Shown piece after piece: positions 16,838 through 29,265 of a stretch of DNA of 64,000 nt (positions are counted from its first letter, which is position 1; each line of letters begins with the position of its first letter). The DNA comes from Hansschlegelia beijingensis (GTDB lineage Bacteria > Pseudomonadota > Alphaproteobacteria > Rhizobiales > Methylopilaceae), in contig NZ_JACIDR010000001.1 of NCBI RefSeq assembly GCF_014196425.1, positions 1,116,001 to 1,180,000 on the forward strand, given 5' to 3'. The notes under the pieces are model-generated. The model made no database searches, was not told the DNA's origin, and worked only from the letters and a program-made list of their open reading frames with translations. The position numbers and the translations under genes are program-made.

Positions 16838-18451
16838 TCAGAACGGCATGGTCTGCGGCCGCGTGCGGCGGTACCAGACGGCGATCATCATGCGCGTCAT
16901 CGTCACGGCGGTGATGACCGTCGTCAGGATGCCGAGCAGGAAGACGACGGCGAAGCCGCGCACCGGCCCGGAGCCGAGCATGAACAGAATGATCGCGGCG
17001 ATCGCCATGGTCGAGTTCGAGTCGAAGATGACAGCGAACGCGTGACGGAAGCCAGCGTCGATCGCAGACACCATGTTGCGGCCGGCGCGGTACTCCTCAC
17101 GGATGCGCTCATAGATCAGCACGTTGGAATCGACCGCCGTCCCGATCGTCAGCACGATGCCGGCGATGCCGGGCAGCGTCAGCGTCGCGCCAAGCAGCGA
17201 CATCAGCGCGAAGATGAAGATGACGTGGATCGCCAGCGCGATGTTCGCGAAGAAGCCGAACACGCCGTAGGTCGCGAACATGAAGACCACGACGAAGAGC
17301 GCCGCGTACCAGGTCGCCCGCGTGCCGGCGTCGATCGAGTCCTGGCCGAGGCCGGGGCCGACGGTCCGCTCTTCGATCACGGTGAGCGGGGCGGGCAGCG
17401 CGCCGGCGCGCAGCAGCACGGCGAGATCGTTGGCGCTCTGGACCGTGAAATTGCCGGAAATCTGACCTTGGCCGCCGGTGATCGGCTCGTTGATACGCGG
17501 CGCGGAGATCACCTTGTTGTCGAGCACGATGGCGAAGGGCTTGCCGACATTCGCCTGCGTCACCTCGCCGAAGGCGCGAGCGCCCTTGGTGTTGAACTTG
17601 AAATTGACGATGGGCTCGTTGGTCTGGGAGCTGAAGCCCGCCTGCGCATCGGTGAGGTCTTCGCCGGACACCAGCACGCGCCTCTCGACGAGGATCGGCG
17701 TGGTCTGTCCGCCGCCGCGATCTTCCTGCAGCACCTCCGTGCCCTCCGGAGGCCGTCCGGCGGCGGCCTGCTCGGCCGGCATCGACAGGTCGACGAGGCG
17801 GAACTCGAGCTTTGCGGTCTGGCCGAGAAGGTCCTTGAGCCGTTGCGGATCCTGAAGACCCGGCACCTGAAGCAGGATGCGGTCCGCGCCTTCGCGCTGG
17901 ATCGAGGGCTCGACCGTTCCGAGCTCGTTCACGCGCCGGTCCACGATCTGCAAGGACTGGTCGACCGCCGCACGAATGCGCGCCTGAAGGGCGGCCTCGG
18001 TGAGGGTCGCGGCCACGACGCGGTCGCTCGGCGAAGAAATGTCGACTTCCACCGGCCCGGACCCGCCGAACAGCGTCGTGCCGACCGGGGTCGCGAGCGT
18101 GCGGAGCTTCTCGAGCGCGAGAACCTTCTGGGCGGGATCGCGAAGGGTCGCCGAGACGGTGTTCCCGTTCAGCTGGATCGAAGTGGTTCCGATTCGGGCC
18201 TCGCGGAGGACGCGGCGCACGTCCTCCTGAAGGGCGATCTGGCGCGACCTGCGCAGCGCCTCGCCGTCGACCTCGAGAAGGAGCTGCGAGCCCCCCTGCA
18301 GATCGAGGCCGAGCACGACCGTCCTCGCCGGGAACCAGCTGGGGTACTTGTCGCGCACCGACTGCGGCAGGACGTTAGGCAGCGCGAACAGAATTCCGAG
18401 GGCGCACAGCGCGAGGACTGCGACCGTCTTCCAGGTTGAAAAGTAGAGCAT
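16838..18451 (-). CDS. secD: Protein translocase subunit SecD
   Basis: The 537-residue inner-membrane subunit has an N-terminal helix, the large periplasmic domains beginning at LGLDLQGGSQLLLEVD, the P1-head region with DRRVNELG and DRILLQVPGLQDP, and the C-terminal transmembrane block with GTAVDSNVLIYERIREE, which holds the conserved proton-pathway Asp. It is a separate protein from SecF, as in most alphaproteobacteria, and lies 42 nt after yajC. Confidence 0.97.
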   Translation of the reverse strand: MLYFSTWKTVAVLALCALGILFALPNVLPQSVRDKYPSWFPARTVVLGLDLQGGSQLLLEVDGEALRRSRQIALQEDVRRVLREARIGTTSIQLNGNTVSATLRDPAQKVLALEKLRTLATPVGTTLFGGSGPVEVDISSPSDRVVAATLTEAALQARIRAAVDQSLQIVDRRVNELGTVEPSIQREGADRILLQVPGLQDPQRLKDLLGQTAKLEFRLVDLSMPAEQAAAGRPPEGTEVLQEDRGGGQTTPILVERRVLVSGEDLTDAQAGFSSQTNEPIVNFKFNTKGARAFGEVTQANVGKPFAIVLDNKVISAPRINEPITGGQGQISGNFTVQSANDLAVLLRAGALPAPLTVIEERTVGPGLGQDSIDAGTRATWYAALFVVVFMFATYGVFGFFANIALAIHVIFIFALMSLLGATLTLPGIAGIVLTIGTAVDSNVLIYERIREEYRAGRNMVSAIDAGFRHAFAVIFDSNSTMAIAAIILFMLGSGPVRGFAVVFLLGILTTVITAVTMTRMMIAVWYRRTRPQTMPF

Positions 18452-18493
18452 GGAGCGCCGAAAGCCCTTCTGCCGGCAGACTGACGTCGAGCG

Positions 18494-18838
18494 TCAGGGG
18501 GCCTCGGTCTTGACGGGCTCGCCCTTGGTGCGAACCTCGGCGATCATGCCGCGCGCCAGGCGGACCCGCACGTTGTCTGCGATCTCGACCTGCACCTCAG
18601 CGTCGTCGGTGACCTTGCTCACCTTGCCGATCAGGCCGCCTGACGTGACGATCGTGTCGCCCCGGCGCACATTCTTGATCATCTCCCGATGCTCTTTCGC
18701 CCGCTTCTGCTGCGGACGCAGGATCAGGAACCACATGATCACGAAGATCAGGACGAACGGCAGGAGCTGGATAAGGAACTCCGATCCGCCGGGAGCGGAT
18801 CCCGTGGCCGTCTGGGCGAAGGCGGGGGTGATGAACAT
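18494..18838 (-). CDS. yajC: Preprotein translocase subunit YajC
   Basis: YajC is a small inner-membrane protein associated with SecDF. The protein starts MFITPAFAQTA and has one membrane segment (FLIQLLPFVLIFVIMWFLIL), then RPQQKRAKEHREMIKNVRRGD and the conserved VTSGGLIGKV. The ATG at 18838 has GGAG five bases upstream, and the family N-terminus fits. The frame runs 17 codons further upstream to another ATG without support. Confidence 0.95.
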   Translation of the reverse strand: MFITPAFAQTATGSAPGGSEFLIQLLPFVLIFVIMWFLILRPQQKRAKEHREMIKNVRRGDTIVTSGGLIGKVSKVTDDAEVQVEIADNVRVRLARGMIAEVRTKGEPVKTEAP

Positions 18839-19144
18839 GAGAGCTCCGATGGCGGGGTCTTCCGCCTCGCTCTGAAGAGCCGGCTTCAACCTTGGGGAAC
18901 GCCGCCGAAGCAGGGCCCCGGCGAAAGCGCGCGGACTATAGCCACGGTCCCGGTGAAATCAAATCACGCGTCGGCGCGGCATGCCGACTGCGTCTTTGGT
19001 CGGACATGACGTCGACGCAGGCCCTCTCCGACGCCGGCGCCGGTGGACGCCGAAGAGCCGCCCCTTTACCACCGCACCGGCAGCGCTGGTGCCGAGCGCT
19101 GCGATCGCAGAGAGACCAGCGCCTTGTCCGATCCGTTCTATTCG
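18839..19144. other. Intergenic region between yajC and the DUF815 gene
   Basis: About 306 bases between two divergent genes. It contains the likely yajC-secDF promoter (given separately) and an in-frame extension of the DUF815 ORF (from 19043) that I regard as non-coding. I see no RNA gene or repeat in it. Confidence 0.6.
18935..18962 (-). promoter_or_regulatory. Putative sigma-70-type promoter of yajC-secD-secF
   Basis: On the minus strand TTGATT (18962-18957) is followed after 16 bases by TATAGT (18940-18935), a good housekeeping -35/-10 pair in an otherwise GC-rich stretch, about 97 nt before the yajC start. Confidence 0.5.
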
Positions 19145-20008
19145 ATGCCGGCGACCGACACGCGCGACGCGCTGCTGGCGCGGATCGCCGTCGCGCTGGA
19201 GCGCATTGCGCCCGCGCGCGCCGAAGCGCCTGACTTCACGGTCGCCGACGCCTTCGTGTGGCAGGCGCCCGAGCGCAGGCTTTCGCCCGTCGCCAAGGTT
19301 TCCCGAGTGGACATGGTGCTGCTGAAGGGGATTGATCGCGTCCGCGACCAGCTGCTCGACAACACCTTCCGCTTCGCTCGCGGCAAGCCTGCGAACAACG
19401 CGCTGCTGTGGGGCGCGCGGGGCATGGGCAAAAGCTCTCTCGTCAAGGCGACCCATGCGACCGTCGCCACGGCGCTCGAGGCCGAGGGCCAGCCGAAGCT
19501 CAAGCTCATCGAGATCCACCGCGAGGATATCGAGACGCTGCCGATCCTCATGGGGCTGCTCAGGCCCGCGCCCTTCCCGTTCCTGCTGTTTTGCGACGAC
19601 CTCTCCTTCGACCTGGAGGACACTTCCTACAAGTCTCTCAAAGCGGTGCTCGACGGCGGAATCGAGGGGCGGCCCGACAACGTGCTGTTCTACGCGACCT
19701 CGAACCGCCGCCATCTGCTCGCGCGCGAGATGATCGAGAACGAACGCTCGACGGCCATCAATCCCGGCGAGGCTGTGGAGGAGAAGGTCTCCCTGTCGGA
19801 TCGCTTCGGCCTCTGGCTCGGCTTCCATCGCTGCAGCCAGGACGAGTACCTGGCGATGGTGAACGGCTACGCCGAGCATTTCGGGCTGAAGGCGGCGCCC
19901 GAGGAGTTGCGCCGCGAGGCCCTGGAATGGGCGACCACCCGGGGCTCGCGGTCGGGCCGCGTCGCCTGGCAGTTCATCCAGGACTTCGCCGGCCGCGTCG
20001 GAGCCTGA
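19145..20008 (+). CDS. DUF815 family P-loop ATPase
   Basis: The 287-residue AAA-type ATPase of unknown role has the N-terminal LARIAVALERIAP typical of DUF815, Walker A in WGARGMGKSSLVKA, Walker B in LLFCDDLSFD, a sensor-like YATSNRRHLLAREM, and a C-terminal helical lid (SGRVAWQFIQDFAG). DUF815 proteins are widespread in alphaproteobacteria and have no settled function that I know of. The ATG at 19145 (MPATDTRD) is preferred; a TTG at 19124 or the open frame to 19043 are alternatives. The stop lies 3 nt from the convergent recO stop. Confidence 0.85.
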   Translation: MPATDTRDALLARIAVALERIAPARAEAPDFTVADAFVWQAPERRLSPVAKVSRVDMVLLKGIDRVRDQLLDNTFRFARGKPANNALLWGARGMGKSSLVKATHATVATALEAEGQPKLKLIEIHREDIETLPILMGLLRPAPFPFLLFCDDLSFDLEDTSYKSLKAVLDGGIEGRPDNVLFYATSNRRHLLAREMIENERSTAINPGEAVEEKVSLSDRFGLWLGFHRCSQDEYLAMVNGYAEHFGLKAAPEELRREALEWATTRGSRSGRVAWQFIQDFAGRVGA

Positions 20009-20011
20009 CCC

Positions 20012-20740
20012 TCACGCCGCGCGCTGCAGCAGGGCCAGATAGGCGGCCCGCGAATCGGGCGGTCTCATCCCTCTGGGCCCCCAGACGCGCGTGTCGAGAA
20101 AGTAGCCGGTAAGCGCGAAGCCCGCCGCCACGTCGGCCGCGGTGGGCGAGGCGTTCGCGCCGCCCGCCACCAGGAAGGGCGGCAGCGCGAACAGCTTCTC
20201 CGCATAGGGCGCGCCCGCCTCGCGGCCGACGGCGCGGCCGGACTTTGGCGAGACATAGATCAGGTCCTCGACGCCGCCGGTCGCGGCGCAACTGGAAAGA
20301 TCGAGGCCGAAGCCGAGTTCGCTGAGCACCGCGAGCTCCAGGCGGACCAGAAGGGCCGGCGCGCTGGTCGGATCGTCTAGATGATCGGCCACGACCTCCG
20401 CCGCTTCGTAGAGCGCCTCGTGCGGGTCGCGCTCGGGAATGAGGCGCAGGAGCCCGCCGAGGTGCCCGACGCCGTGCAGGGCGTCCGCCCGCTCCATCAG
20501 CCGCCCCGCTCGCGCAGACAGCGGCTCGACCGCGAGCGCCCCGAGATGGTCCTCAAGGCGCGCCCGCCACGTCGCCCGCACGGTGTTTCCGGGTTGGAGG
20601 GCGGGTTGGAGTTTGCGCGAGCGCCCTCCTCTCACCAGCCCCAGATGCCGACCGTGCGCGCGCGTGAAGAGCTCCAGCACCACGGAGGTCTCGCCGTGCC
20701 GCCGCACGCCGAGGATCAGGCCGTCGTCGGTCCACTGCAT
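20012..20740 (-). CDS. recO: DNA repair protein RecO
   Basis: RecO works with RecR and RecF to load RecA on gapped DNA. The 242-residue product starts MQWTDDGLILGVRRHGETSVVLE, the usual RecO N-terminus with its OB fold, followed by VRGGRSRK and a helical C-terminal half with LVRLELAVLSELGFGLDL. Only one Cys (in SSCAATG) of the usual zinc site is obvious, so zinc binding may be lost, as in some proteobacterial RecO proteins. The gene is 61 nt downstream of eno on the same strand. Confidence 0.93.
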   Translation of the reverse strand: MQWTDDGLILGVRRHGETSVVLELFTRAHGRHLGLVRGGRSRKLQPALQPGNTVRATWRARLEDHLGALAVEPLSARAGRLMERADALHGVGHLGGLLRLIPERDPHEALYEAAEVVADHLDDPTSAPALLVRLELAVLSELGFGLDLSSCAATGGVEDLIYVSPKSGRAVGREAGAPYAEKLFALPPFLVAGGANASPTAADVAAGFALTGYFLDTRVWGPRGMRPPDSRAAYLALLQRAA

Positions 20741-20801
20741 GCAGCCAAGATGGCGCCGGCGCCCGGCGGCGTCTATGTCGCGGAGAAGGCCGGGCGGCGC
20801 C

Positions 20802-22124
<1,323 letters not shown>

Positions 22125-22249
22125 CTAAAGGAACCGTGCGACACGTGAAAGTCGCGGAACGCCGTCTGCGACGCTACATCCGTCGTAGACGCGCCCTTCT
22201 CCGGAAGCCGGAGAGGCGGCTTGAGCCGAATGACACTCCGGGAACACAG

Positions 22250-22696
22250 ATGACCGATCTCCAGCTCGGCAAGCAGACGCCGCTGCCGACATCGCCCGAC
22301 GAAGCCCAGCTCGACCGGGTGCCCAACCCGCACGCCGACACGGACTACGTCACCCGCTTCGTCGCGCCGGAGTTCACCTCGCTCTGCCCGGTGACGGGCC
22401 AGCCCGACTTCGCGCATCTGGTGATCGACTATGTGCCGGGCGACTGGCTCGTCGAATCGAAGGCGTTGAAGCTGTTCCTTGGCGCGTTCCGGAACCACGG
22501 GGCCTTCCATGAGGACTGCACGGTGGCGATCGGGAAGCGGCTCGTCGCCGCGATCGCGCCGCGCTGGCTGCGGATCGGCGGGTACTGGTATCCGCGCGGC
22601 GGCATTCCGATCGACGTGTTCTGGCAGACGGGTCCTGCCCCGGCCGGCCTCTGGATTCCCGACCAGGGCGTCCCGCCATACCGAGGGCGCGGGTGA
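22250..22696 (+). CDS. queF: NADPH-dependent 7-cyano-7-deazaguanine reductase QueF (short type)
   Basis: QueF reduces preQ0 nitrile to preQ1 amine in queuosine synthesis. This is the short, unimodular tunnel-fold type (148 aa). The catalytic Cys is in [35 protein letters not shown] carries the substrate-binding residues, and [18 protein letters not shown] ends the domain. The ATG at 22250 (GGGA six bases before it) matches the family start; the frame is open to 22136 but that part is Arg-rich and unsupported. Confidence 0.95.
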   Translation: MTDLQLGKQTPLPTSPDEAQLDRVPNPHADTDYVTRFVAPEFTSLCPVTGQPDFAHLVIDYVPGDWLVESKALKLFLGAFRNHGAFHEDCTVAIGKRLVAAIAPRWLRIGGYWYPRGGIPIDVFWQTGPAPAGLWIPDQGVPPYRGRG

Positions 22697-22722
22697 GCTT
22701 TCCGGAAGCGGCGCAAATGCGG

Positions 22723-22762
22723 CTTTCGGGGGCGCGAAACCGGCGAGGCGCCGCCCCGAAAG
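22723..22762 (+). terminator. Imperfect hairpin downstream of queF
   Basis: Arms 22723-22734 and 22752-22762 pair over 11 bases with one bulged G. The arms are CTTTCGGGG-like and there is no T-tract. It is a possible terminator of queF in the 190-nt gap before the DUF1835 gene. Confidence 0.35.
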
Positions 22763-22886
22763 AGGCCTCGCGCCGAGAAGCGCTTGAGCCCCCGGGTTCC
22801 TGAGCGCGCCGCCCCGGAAACGCCCCACGAAGCAGAAAGATTCGCGGCCGCCGGACACACTAGATCCGTCGCCGGGAGACTGCCCC

Positions 22887-23915
22887 ATGAAGGCCCAGAA
22901 GACTGACGGCGCCAGCCGGACCGACACGCTCGTCATCACCAATGGCGACAGCGCGGCCGTGCGCCTCGAGGAGGCCGGGGTCGCCCGCTCGATTCTGCCA
23001 TGGCGGGACGTTCTGCATGACGGGCCGGTGCCGGCGATCAGCGGCCTGGAGCGGCTGTCGGCGATCCGCGCCGCCTTCATCGCGGCCGATCTCGGACTCT
23101 CGGCGGACGAGGTGGGCGCGGAGTTCCGTGAACGCGACGCGACCGTCCGCCGTCACGCCTGCTTCCCGCGGATCGAGATCTGGCTGGAGCACGACCTCTA
23201 CGACCAGCTGCAGCTCCTGCAGATCCTCGATTTCTTCCGCTCCGAGCGGCGGCTCGAGGGGCTCTATCTCGTGCAGGCGGACGACTATCTCGGCCGGCAG
23301 CCCGCCGACGCCATGCGCCGCCTCGCGGGCTCCGCCCAGCCGGTGACGGAAGAGCAGCTCGCGCTCGCCGGCGAGGCGTGGAGCGCATTCACCTCGCCGA
23401 CCCCGCATGCGCTCGCGGGGCTCGCCGAGCGCGACGTCGAAGCGCTGCCGCATCTTGGGCCGGCGCTGAGGCGGCTGCTCGCCGAGCTGCCCGACCCCGT
23501 GCGGGGTCTGACGCTCACGGAGGAGCGCACGCTCGATCGTCTCGCCGAGGGAGAGGCCACGAGCGGAGAGCTGTTCCGTGACGTGACCCGGCAGGAAGAC
23601 GCCCAGTTCCTCGGGGACGCCAGCTTCTTCCGGCGGCTCGACGGGCTCGCCTTTGCGGATCGTCCGCTGATCGAGGGGCTGCCCGGCCCGTCACAGGCCT
23701 ATCTGGGGCTCGACCGGCGATCCGTCGGCGAGCACTACGCGGAGTTCGCGCGCGCGCCGCTTCGGCTGACCAAGGCGGGCCGCGCGGTGCTGGCGGGCCG
23801 CGCCGACCACCGCGTCCTGAACCGCGTCGACCATTGGGTCGGGGGCGTGCACGTCTCGCCGGCCGCGCTCATCCGCTACGACCGCGCGGGCGGTCACCTG
23901 GTCGCGCAGGCCTGA
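22887..23915 (+). CDS. DUF1835 domain-containing protein
   Basis: The 342-residue soluble protein has a DUF1835 N-terminal domain (LVITNGDSAAVRLEEAG...ILPWRDVLHDGPVPA, residues 14-52) and the linked region with EIWLEHDLYDQLQLLQIL. The C-terminal half is helical and resembles the DUF3658 partner region in layout only. The molecular function is unknown. The ATG has GGGAG eight bases upstream. The gene stands alone and meets pyrG tail to tail at a terminator. Confidence 0.78.
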   Translation: MKAQKTDGASRTDTLVITNGDSAAVRLEEAGVARSILPWRDVLHDGPVPAISGLERLSAIRAAFIAADLGLSADEVGAEFRERDATVRRHACFPRIEIWLEHDLYDQLQLLQILDFFRSERRLEGLYLVQADDYLGRQPADAMRRLAGSAQPVTEEQLALAGEAWSAFTSPTPHALAGLAERDVEALPHLGPALRRLLAELPDPVRGLTLTEERTLDRLAEGEATSGELFRDVTRQEDAQFLGDASFFRRLDGLAFADRPLIEGLPGPSQAYLGLDRRSVGEHYAEFARAPLRLTKAGRAVLAGRADHRVLNRVDHWVGGVHVSPAALIRYDRAGGHLVAQA

Positions 23916-23928
23916 GAACAGCGAGCGC

Positions 23929-25909
<1,981 letters not shown>

Positions 25910-27310
25910 ATGACCTCCCGACGCGCCGACCGCCGCACCCCGCTCGCCCGTGTCCGCGGGGCCATCGCGGCGCTCGTCGCCTGCGGCGTCTTCGCCGCAG
26001 GACTTCCCGCGCCCGCCGCGGCGCAGAGCGGCAGAGGCCTGCCGGTCATCCGCGACGCCGAGATCGAGGACCTGCTGCGCGACTACATGCGGCCGATCTT
26101 CCGCGCCGCGGGCGTCGGCGAGGGCGTCGTCGAGATCACCATCGTGAACTCCCGCGAGTTCAACGCCTTCGTGGCGGACGGCAGGCGCATCTTCGTCAAC
26201 GCCGGCGCCCTGATGGACGCCAAGACGCCGAACGAGGTGATCGGCGTGCTGGCGCACGAGACCGGCCACATCGCGGGCGGACACCTCGCCCGCATGCGGC
26301 AGCAGATCGACAACATGCAGACCATGGCGATCGCGGCCATGCTGCTCGGCGCGGGCGCCGTGGGCGCGGCGATGGTCGGCGGCTCGCGCAGCGCGGGCGA
26401 CGCAGCGCTCGGCGCGGTGATGGGACCGCAGGAGATCATCCGCCGCAGCCTGCTCAGCTATCAGCGCACGCAGGAGGAGGCCGCCGACCGCGCGGCCGTC
26501 AGCTACCTCACCAAGACCAAGCAGTCCGCCAAGGGCATGCTCGTCACCTTCAAGCGCTTCGCCGATCAGGTCGCGTTCTCGCGGCGGTTCATCGACCCGT
26601 ACGCGCAGAGCCACCCGATGCCGCAGGACCGCATCCAGAACCTCGAGGCGCTTGCGCAGAAGAGTCCCTATTACGACACCGCCGATTCGCCCGTCCTCCA
26701 GGCGCGCCACGATCTGATGCGGGCCAAGCTGTTCGGTTTCATGGACACGCCGGACGGCGTGGGCAGGCGTTACCCGCCGAGCGACCAGAGCCTGCCGGCG
26801 CGCTACGCCCGCGCGATCGCGACCTATCGCTCCGCGCCGCTCCAGGGCGCGGTGGCGCAGATCGACGGCCTCATCTCCGCGCAGCCGCAGAACCCGTATT
26901 TCCATGAGCTGAAGGGGCAGGCCTATCTGGAGAACGGCCGGCCGAAGCAGGCGATTCCCGCCCTGCGCCGGGCCGTCGCGCTCGCGCCGGGCGCGCCCTT
27001 GATCCGGACCATGCTCGGCCAGGCGCTGATCGCCGACGGCCAGATCGACGCGGCGATCCCGGAGCTCACCAAGGCGGTCGCGCGGGACGACAAGAACGCC
27101 GAGGGCTACCGCCAGCTGGCGCTCGCCTATGCGCGCAAGAACCGGCTCCCGGAGGCCGATCTCGCCACCGCGCAGGCCGCCTTCGTCTCGGGAGATTACG
27201 GCACCGCGCGCCAGATCGCGGCGCGGGCCAAGGTCGGGCTGAAGCCGAACACGCCGGGCTGGCTGAAGGCCGACGACATCGCGAGCTACCGGCCGCCCGC
27301 GGCGAATTGA
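25910..27310 (+). CDS. M48-family periplasmic metalloprotease with TPR tail (BepA-like)
   Basis: BepA-type proteases sit in the periplasm and check outer-membrane protein assembly. After a signal peptide (IAALVACGVFAAGLPAPAAAQ) the zinc motif HETGH is at residues 116-120, with the third ligand region in RTQEEAADRAAVSYL. The C-terminal third has TPR repeats (NPYFHELKGQAYLENG, GAPLIRTMLGQALIADG, NAEGYRQLALAYARKN). I use the ATG at 25910, which has GAGGA five bases upstream; an ATG four codons earlier has no ribosome site. It heads a plus-strand run with the DsbA-like gene, as in other Rhizobiales. Confidence 0.92.
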   Translation: MTSRRADRRTPLARVRGAIAALVACGVFAAGLPAPAAAQSGRGLPVIRDAEIEDLLRDYMRPIFRAAGVGEGVVEITIVNSREFNAFVADGRRIFVNAGALMDAKTPNEVIGVLAHETGHIAGGHLARMRQQIDNMQTMAIAAMLLGAGAVGAAMVGGSRSAGDAALGAVMGPQEIIRRSLLSYQRTQEEAADRAAVSYLTKTKQSAKGMLVTFKRFADQVAFSRRFIDPYAQSHPMPQDRIQNLEALAQKSPYYDTADSPVLQARHDLMRAKLFGFMDTPDGVGRRYPPSDQSLPARYARAIATYRSAPLQGAVAQIDGLISAQPQNPYFHELKGQAYLENGRPKQAIPALRRAVALAPGAPLIRTMLGQALIADGQIDAAIPELTKAVARDDKNAEGYRQLALAYARKNRLPEADLATAQAAFVSGDYGTARQIAARAKVGLKPNTPGWLKADDIASYRPPAAN

Positions 27311-27423
27311 AGTCGCGCGGCGGCGTTCCGCCGGCCCGCCCCATTTCCAACGCGCCGCTTTTGGATGATATGGCGCACCCGGCTCCCCGGCCGTCGAAAC
27401 CCTCCTCCCCCCAGGAGCCCTTG

Positions 27424-28179
27424 ATGCGTCTCTTCCTCCGTCTCGCCCTCGCCGGCGCGCTCGCCCTGTCGGCGGCGTGGCCGGCCGTCGCCTTCGACGC
27501 CAAGGAGAAGGAGGAGATCGGCGCGGTCGTCCGCGAGTACCTCCTGCAGCATCCGGAGGTGCTGCTCGACGCCCAGCGCGAACTCCAGCGCCGCCAGGAG
27601 GCGAGGCTCGACGAGCAGCGCAAGGGCGCGCTCAAGAACTATGTCGCGAAGATTGACGCCTCCAAGCTCCACGCCGTGATGGGCGACCCCAAGGGGGACG
27701 TCACGCTGGTGGAGTTCTTCGACTACAATTGCGGCTACTGCCGCCGCGCGCTGCGCGACCTCGACGCCCTGATCGCCGCCGACCCCAAGCTGCGCATCGT
27801 GCTGATGGAGCTGCCGGTGATCCGGCAGGAATCGCTCGGCGCCGCGCAGGTCTCGCTCGCCGTCAGCCACGCCGCTCCGGACAAGTTCAGGGCGTTCCAC
27901 GAAAAGCTGCTCGGCGGCCAGTCGCTCGCCACCAAGTCCCGGGCTCTCGCGGTCGCGAAGGAGGTCGGGCTCGATCCGGCCAAGATCGAGGCGGCGATGA
28001 ACGGCCCGGAGGTGCGGAAGGCGCTTCTGGAGTCCAAGGAGCTCGCGGACGAGCTCGGCGTCGAGGCGACCCCGACCTTCGTGATCGGCGACGCCGTCGT
28101 GCCCAACACCAGCAGCGTCGTCGACGACCTGCAGGGCAGGATCGCGGCGCTCAGGACGTGCGGCAAGTCCGTGTGCTGA
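27424..28179 (+). CDS. DsbA-family thioredoxin-fold protein
   Basis: This periplasmic thiol oxidoreductase of 251 aa has a signal peptide (LRLALAGALALSAAWPAVA), a helical N-terminal extension (EYLLQHPEVLLDAQRELQRRQ) and the thioredoxin fold starting VTLVEFFDYNCGYC. The active site C103-G-Y-C106 is of the BdbD/ScsC-like type, and the cis-Pro loop is in VEATPTFVIGD. It may introduce or shuffle disulfides. The ATG at 27424 has AGGAG seven bases upstream; the open frame extends 39 codons further upstream without coding character. Confidence 0.92.
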   Translation: MRLFLRLALAGALALSAAWPAVAFDAKEKEEIGAVVREYLLQHPEVLLDAQRELQRRQEARLDEQRKGALKNYVAKIDASKLHAVMGDPKGDVTLVEFFDYNCGYCRRALRDLDALIAADPKLRIVLMELPVIRQESLGAAQVSLAVSHAAPDKFRAFHEKLLGGQSLATKSRALAVAKEVGLDPAKIEAAMNGPEVRKALLESKELADELGVEATPTFVIGDAVVPNTSSVVDDLQGRIAALRTCGKSVC

Positions 28180-28231
28180 GGCGCGCTTGCGCCCGTCCTG
28201 CGCGAGCCCGCGGAAGGATGCGCGGAATCGC

Positions 28232-28260
28232 TTGGGTTCACGCGCGGTCTTCCCTATAAC
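28232..28260 (+). promoter_or_regulatory. Putative promoter of aroQ-accB-accC
   Basis: TTGGGT (28232-28237) and TATAAC (28255-28260) are spaced 17 bases apart in the gap between the DsbA-like gene and aroQ, about 58 nt before the aroQ start. The -10 stands out against the GC-rich surroundings. Confidence 0.45.
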
Positions 28261-28317
28261 CCCGGACGCTCGCCGCCGACCGGTCCGCATCTCGCGGCCA
28301 AGGATCCGCCTGCTCCC

Positions 28318-28785
28318 GTGACCCCGATCGTCCTCGTCCTCAACGGTCCGAACCTGAACCTGCTCGGCTCGCGCGAGCCGCAGGTCTACGGATCGTCGAC
28401 GCTGGCCGACATCGAGGCGCGCGCGCGGGAGGTCGGCGAGAAGCTCGGCCTTCATGTCGACTGCCGTCAGTCGAACCATGAGGGCGTGCTGGTGGACTGG
28501 ATCCAGGAGGCCCGCTCCGGCGTCTCCGGAATCGTCCTCAACGCCGGCGCCTACACCCACACTTCGGTGGCCATCCACGACGCGCTCCGCGCCGTCGGAG
28601 TGCCCACCGTCGAGGTCCATCTCTCGAACATCCACGCGCGCGAAGCATTTCGCCACACGTCTTTCGTCTCGCCGATCGCGATCGGCGTCATCGCAGGACT
28701 TGGGGTCGACGGCTATGAGTTCGCCCTCCAGGCGCTTGCGCGCCGGATCGAGCACGGCCGGCGCCCAGAGACCCTGACGGCGTGA
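28318..28785 (+). CDS. aroQ: Type II 3-dehydroquinate dehydratase
   Basis: AroQ dehydrates 3-dehydroquinate to 3-dehydroshikimate in aromatic amino acid synthesis. The 155-residue product is the small type II enzyme: [18 protein letters not shown] (with the catalytic Tyr), [17 protein letters not shown], and [17 protein letters not shown] with the catalytic His region. The start is GTG at 28318. It precedes accB by 26 nt, the conserved alphaproteobacterial order. Confidence 0.96.
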   Translation: MTPIVLVLNGPNLNLLGSREPQVYGSSTLADIEARAREVGEKLGLHVDCRQSNHEGVLVDWIQEARSGVSGIVLNAGAYTHTSVAIHDALRAVGVPTVEVHLSNIHAREAFRHTSFVSPIAIGVIAGLGVDGYEFALQALARRIEHGRRPETLTA

Positions 28786-28811
28786 GCGGCGCGCCCTAAA
28801 CCTGGGACACC

Positions 28812-29261
28812 ATGACCAACGCAACCGGCAACATCAGCGATCAGGAGCTTGTCCGCGAGCTGGCGGAACTGATGATCGAGAAGGGCCTTAGCGAGGTCGA
28901 GATCGAGCGCGACGATTTCCGCGTCCGGGTCGCGCGCCAGACGCTCGCGACCGTCGCCGCCGCCGCCCCGGCGCCTGCCGTTCCGGCCGCCACGGCCGCA
29001 GCCGCGCCCGCGGATCCGGCGAAGGCGCAGGGCGCCGTGCTCTCCCCGATGGTCGGCACCGCCTATCTGGCGCCTGAGCCCGGCGCCCGTCCGTTCGTGG
29101 AGGTCGGCGCGACCGTCCGGCAGGGACAGACCTTGATGATCGTCGAGGCGATGAAGACCATGAACGCGATACCGGCGCCGAAAGCCGGCGTGGTGCGGGA
29201 GGTTCTTGTGACGGACGGGCAGCCGGTCGAGTTCGGTGAGCCTCTCCTGATCGTCGACTGA
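28812..29261 (+). CDS. accB: Biotin carboxyl carrier protein of acetyl-CoA carboxylase
   Basis: AccB carries the biotin that shuttles carboxyl groups between AccC and AccAD for malonyl-CoA synthesis. The N-terminal helical part ([20 protein letters not shown]) is followed by an Ala/Pro-rich linker (about 48-70) and a biotinyl domain with the acceptor Lys115 in EAMKTMN. The accC start follows after 4 nt. Confidence 0.97.
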   Translation: MTNATGNISDQELVRELAELMIEKGLSEVEIERDDFRVRVARQTLATVAAAAPAPAVPAATAAAAPADPAKAQGAVLSPMVGTAYLAPEPGARPFVEVGATVRQGQTLMIVEAMKTMNAIPAPKAGVVREVLVTDGQPVEFGEPLLIVD

Positions 29262-29265
29262 GCCG

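Noticed and set aside
16490-18439. A 649-residue plus-strand open frame opposite secD/secF
   Set aside because: Antisense to well-identified secD and secF; composition is that of a frame shadow.
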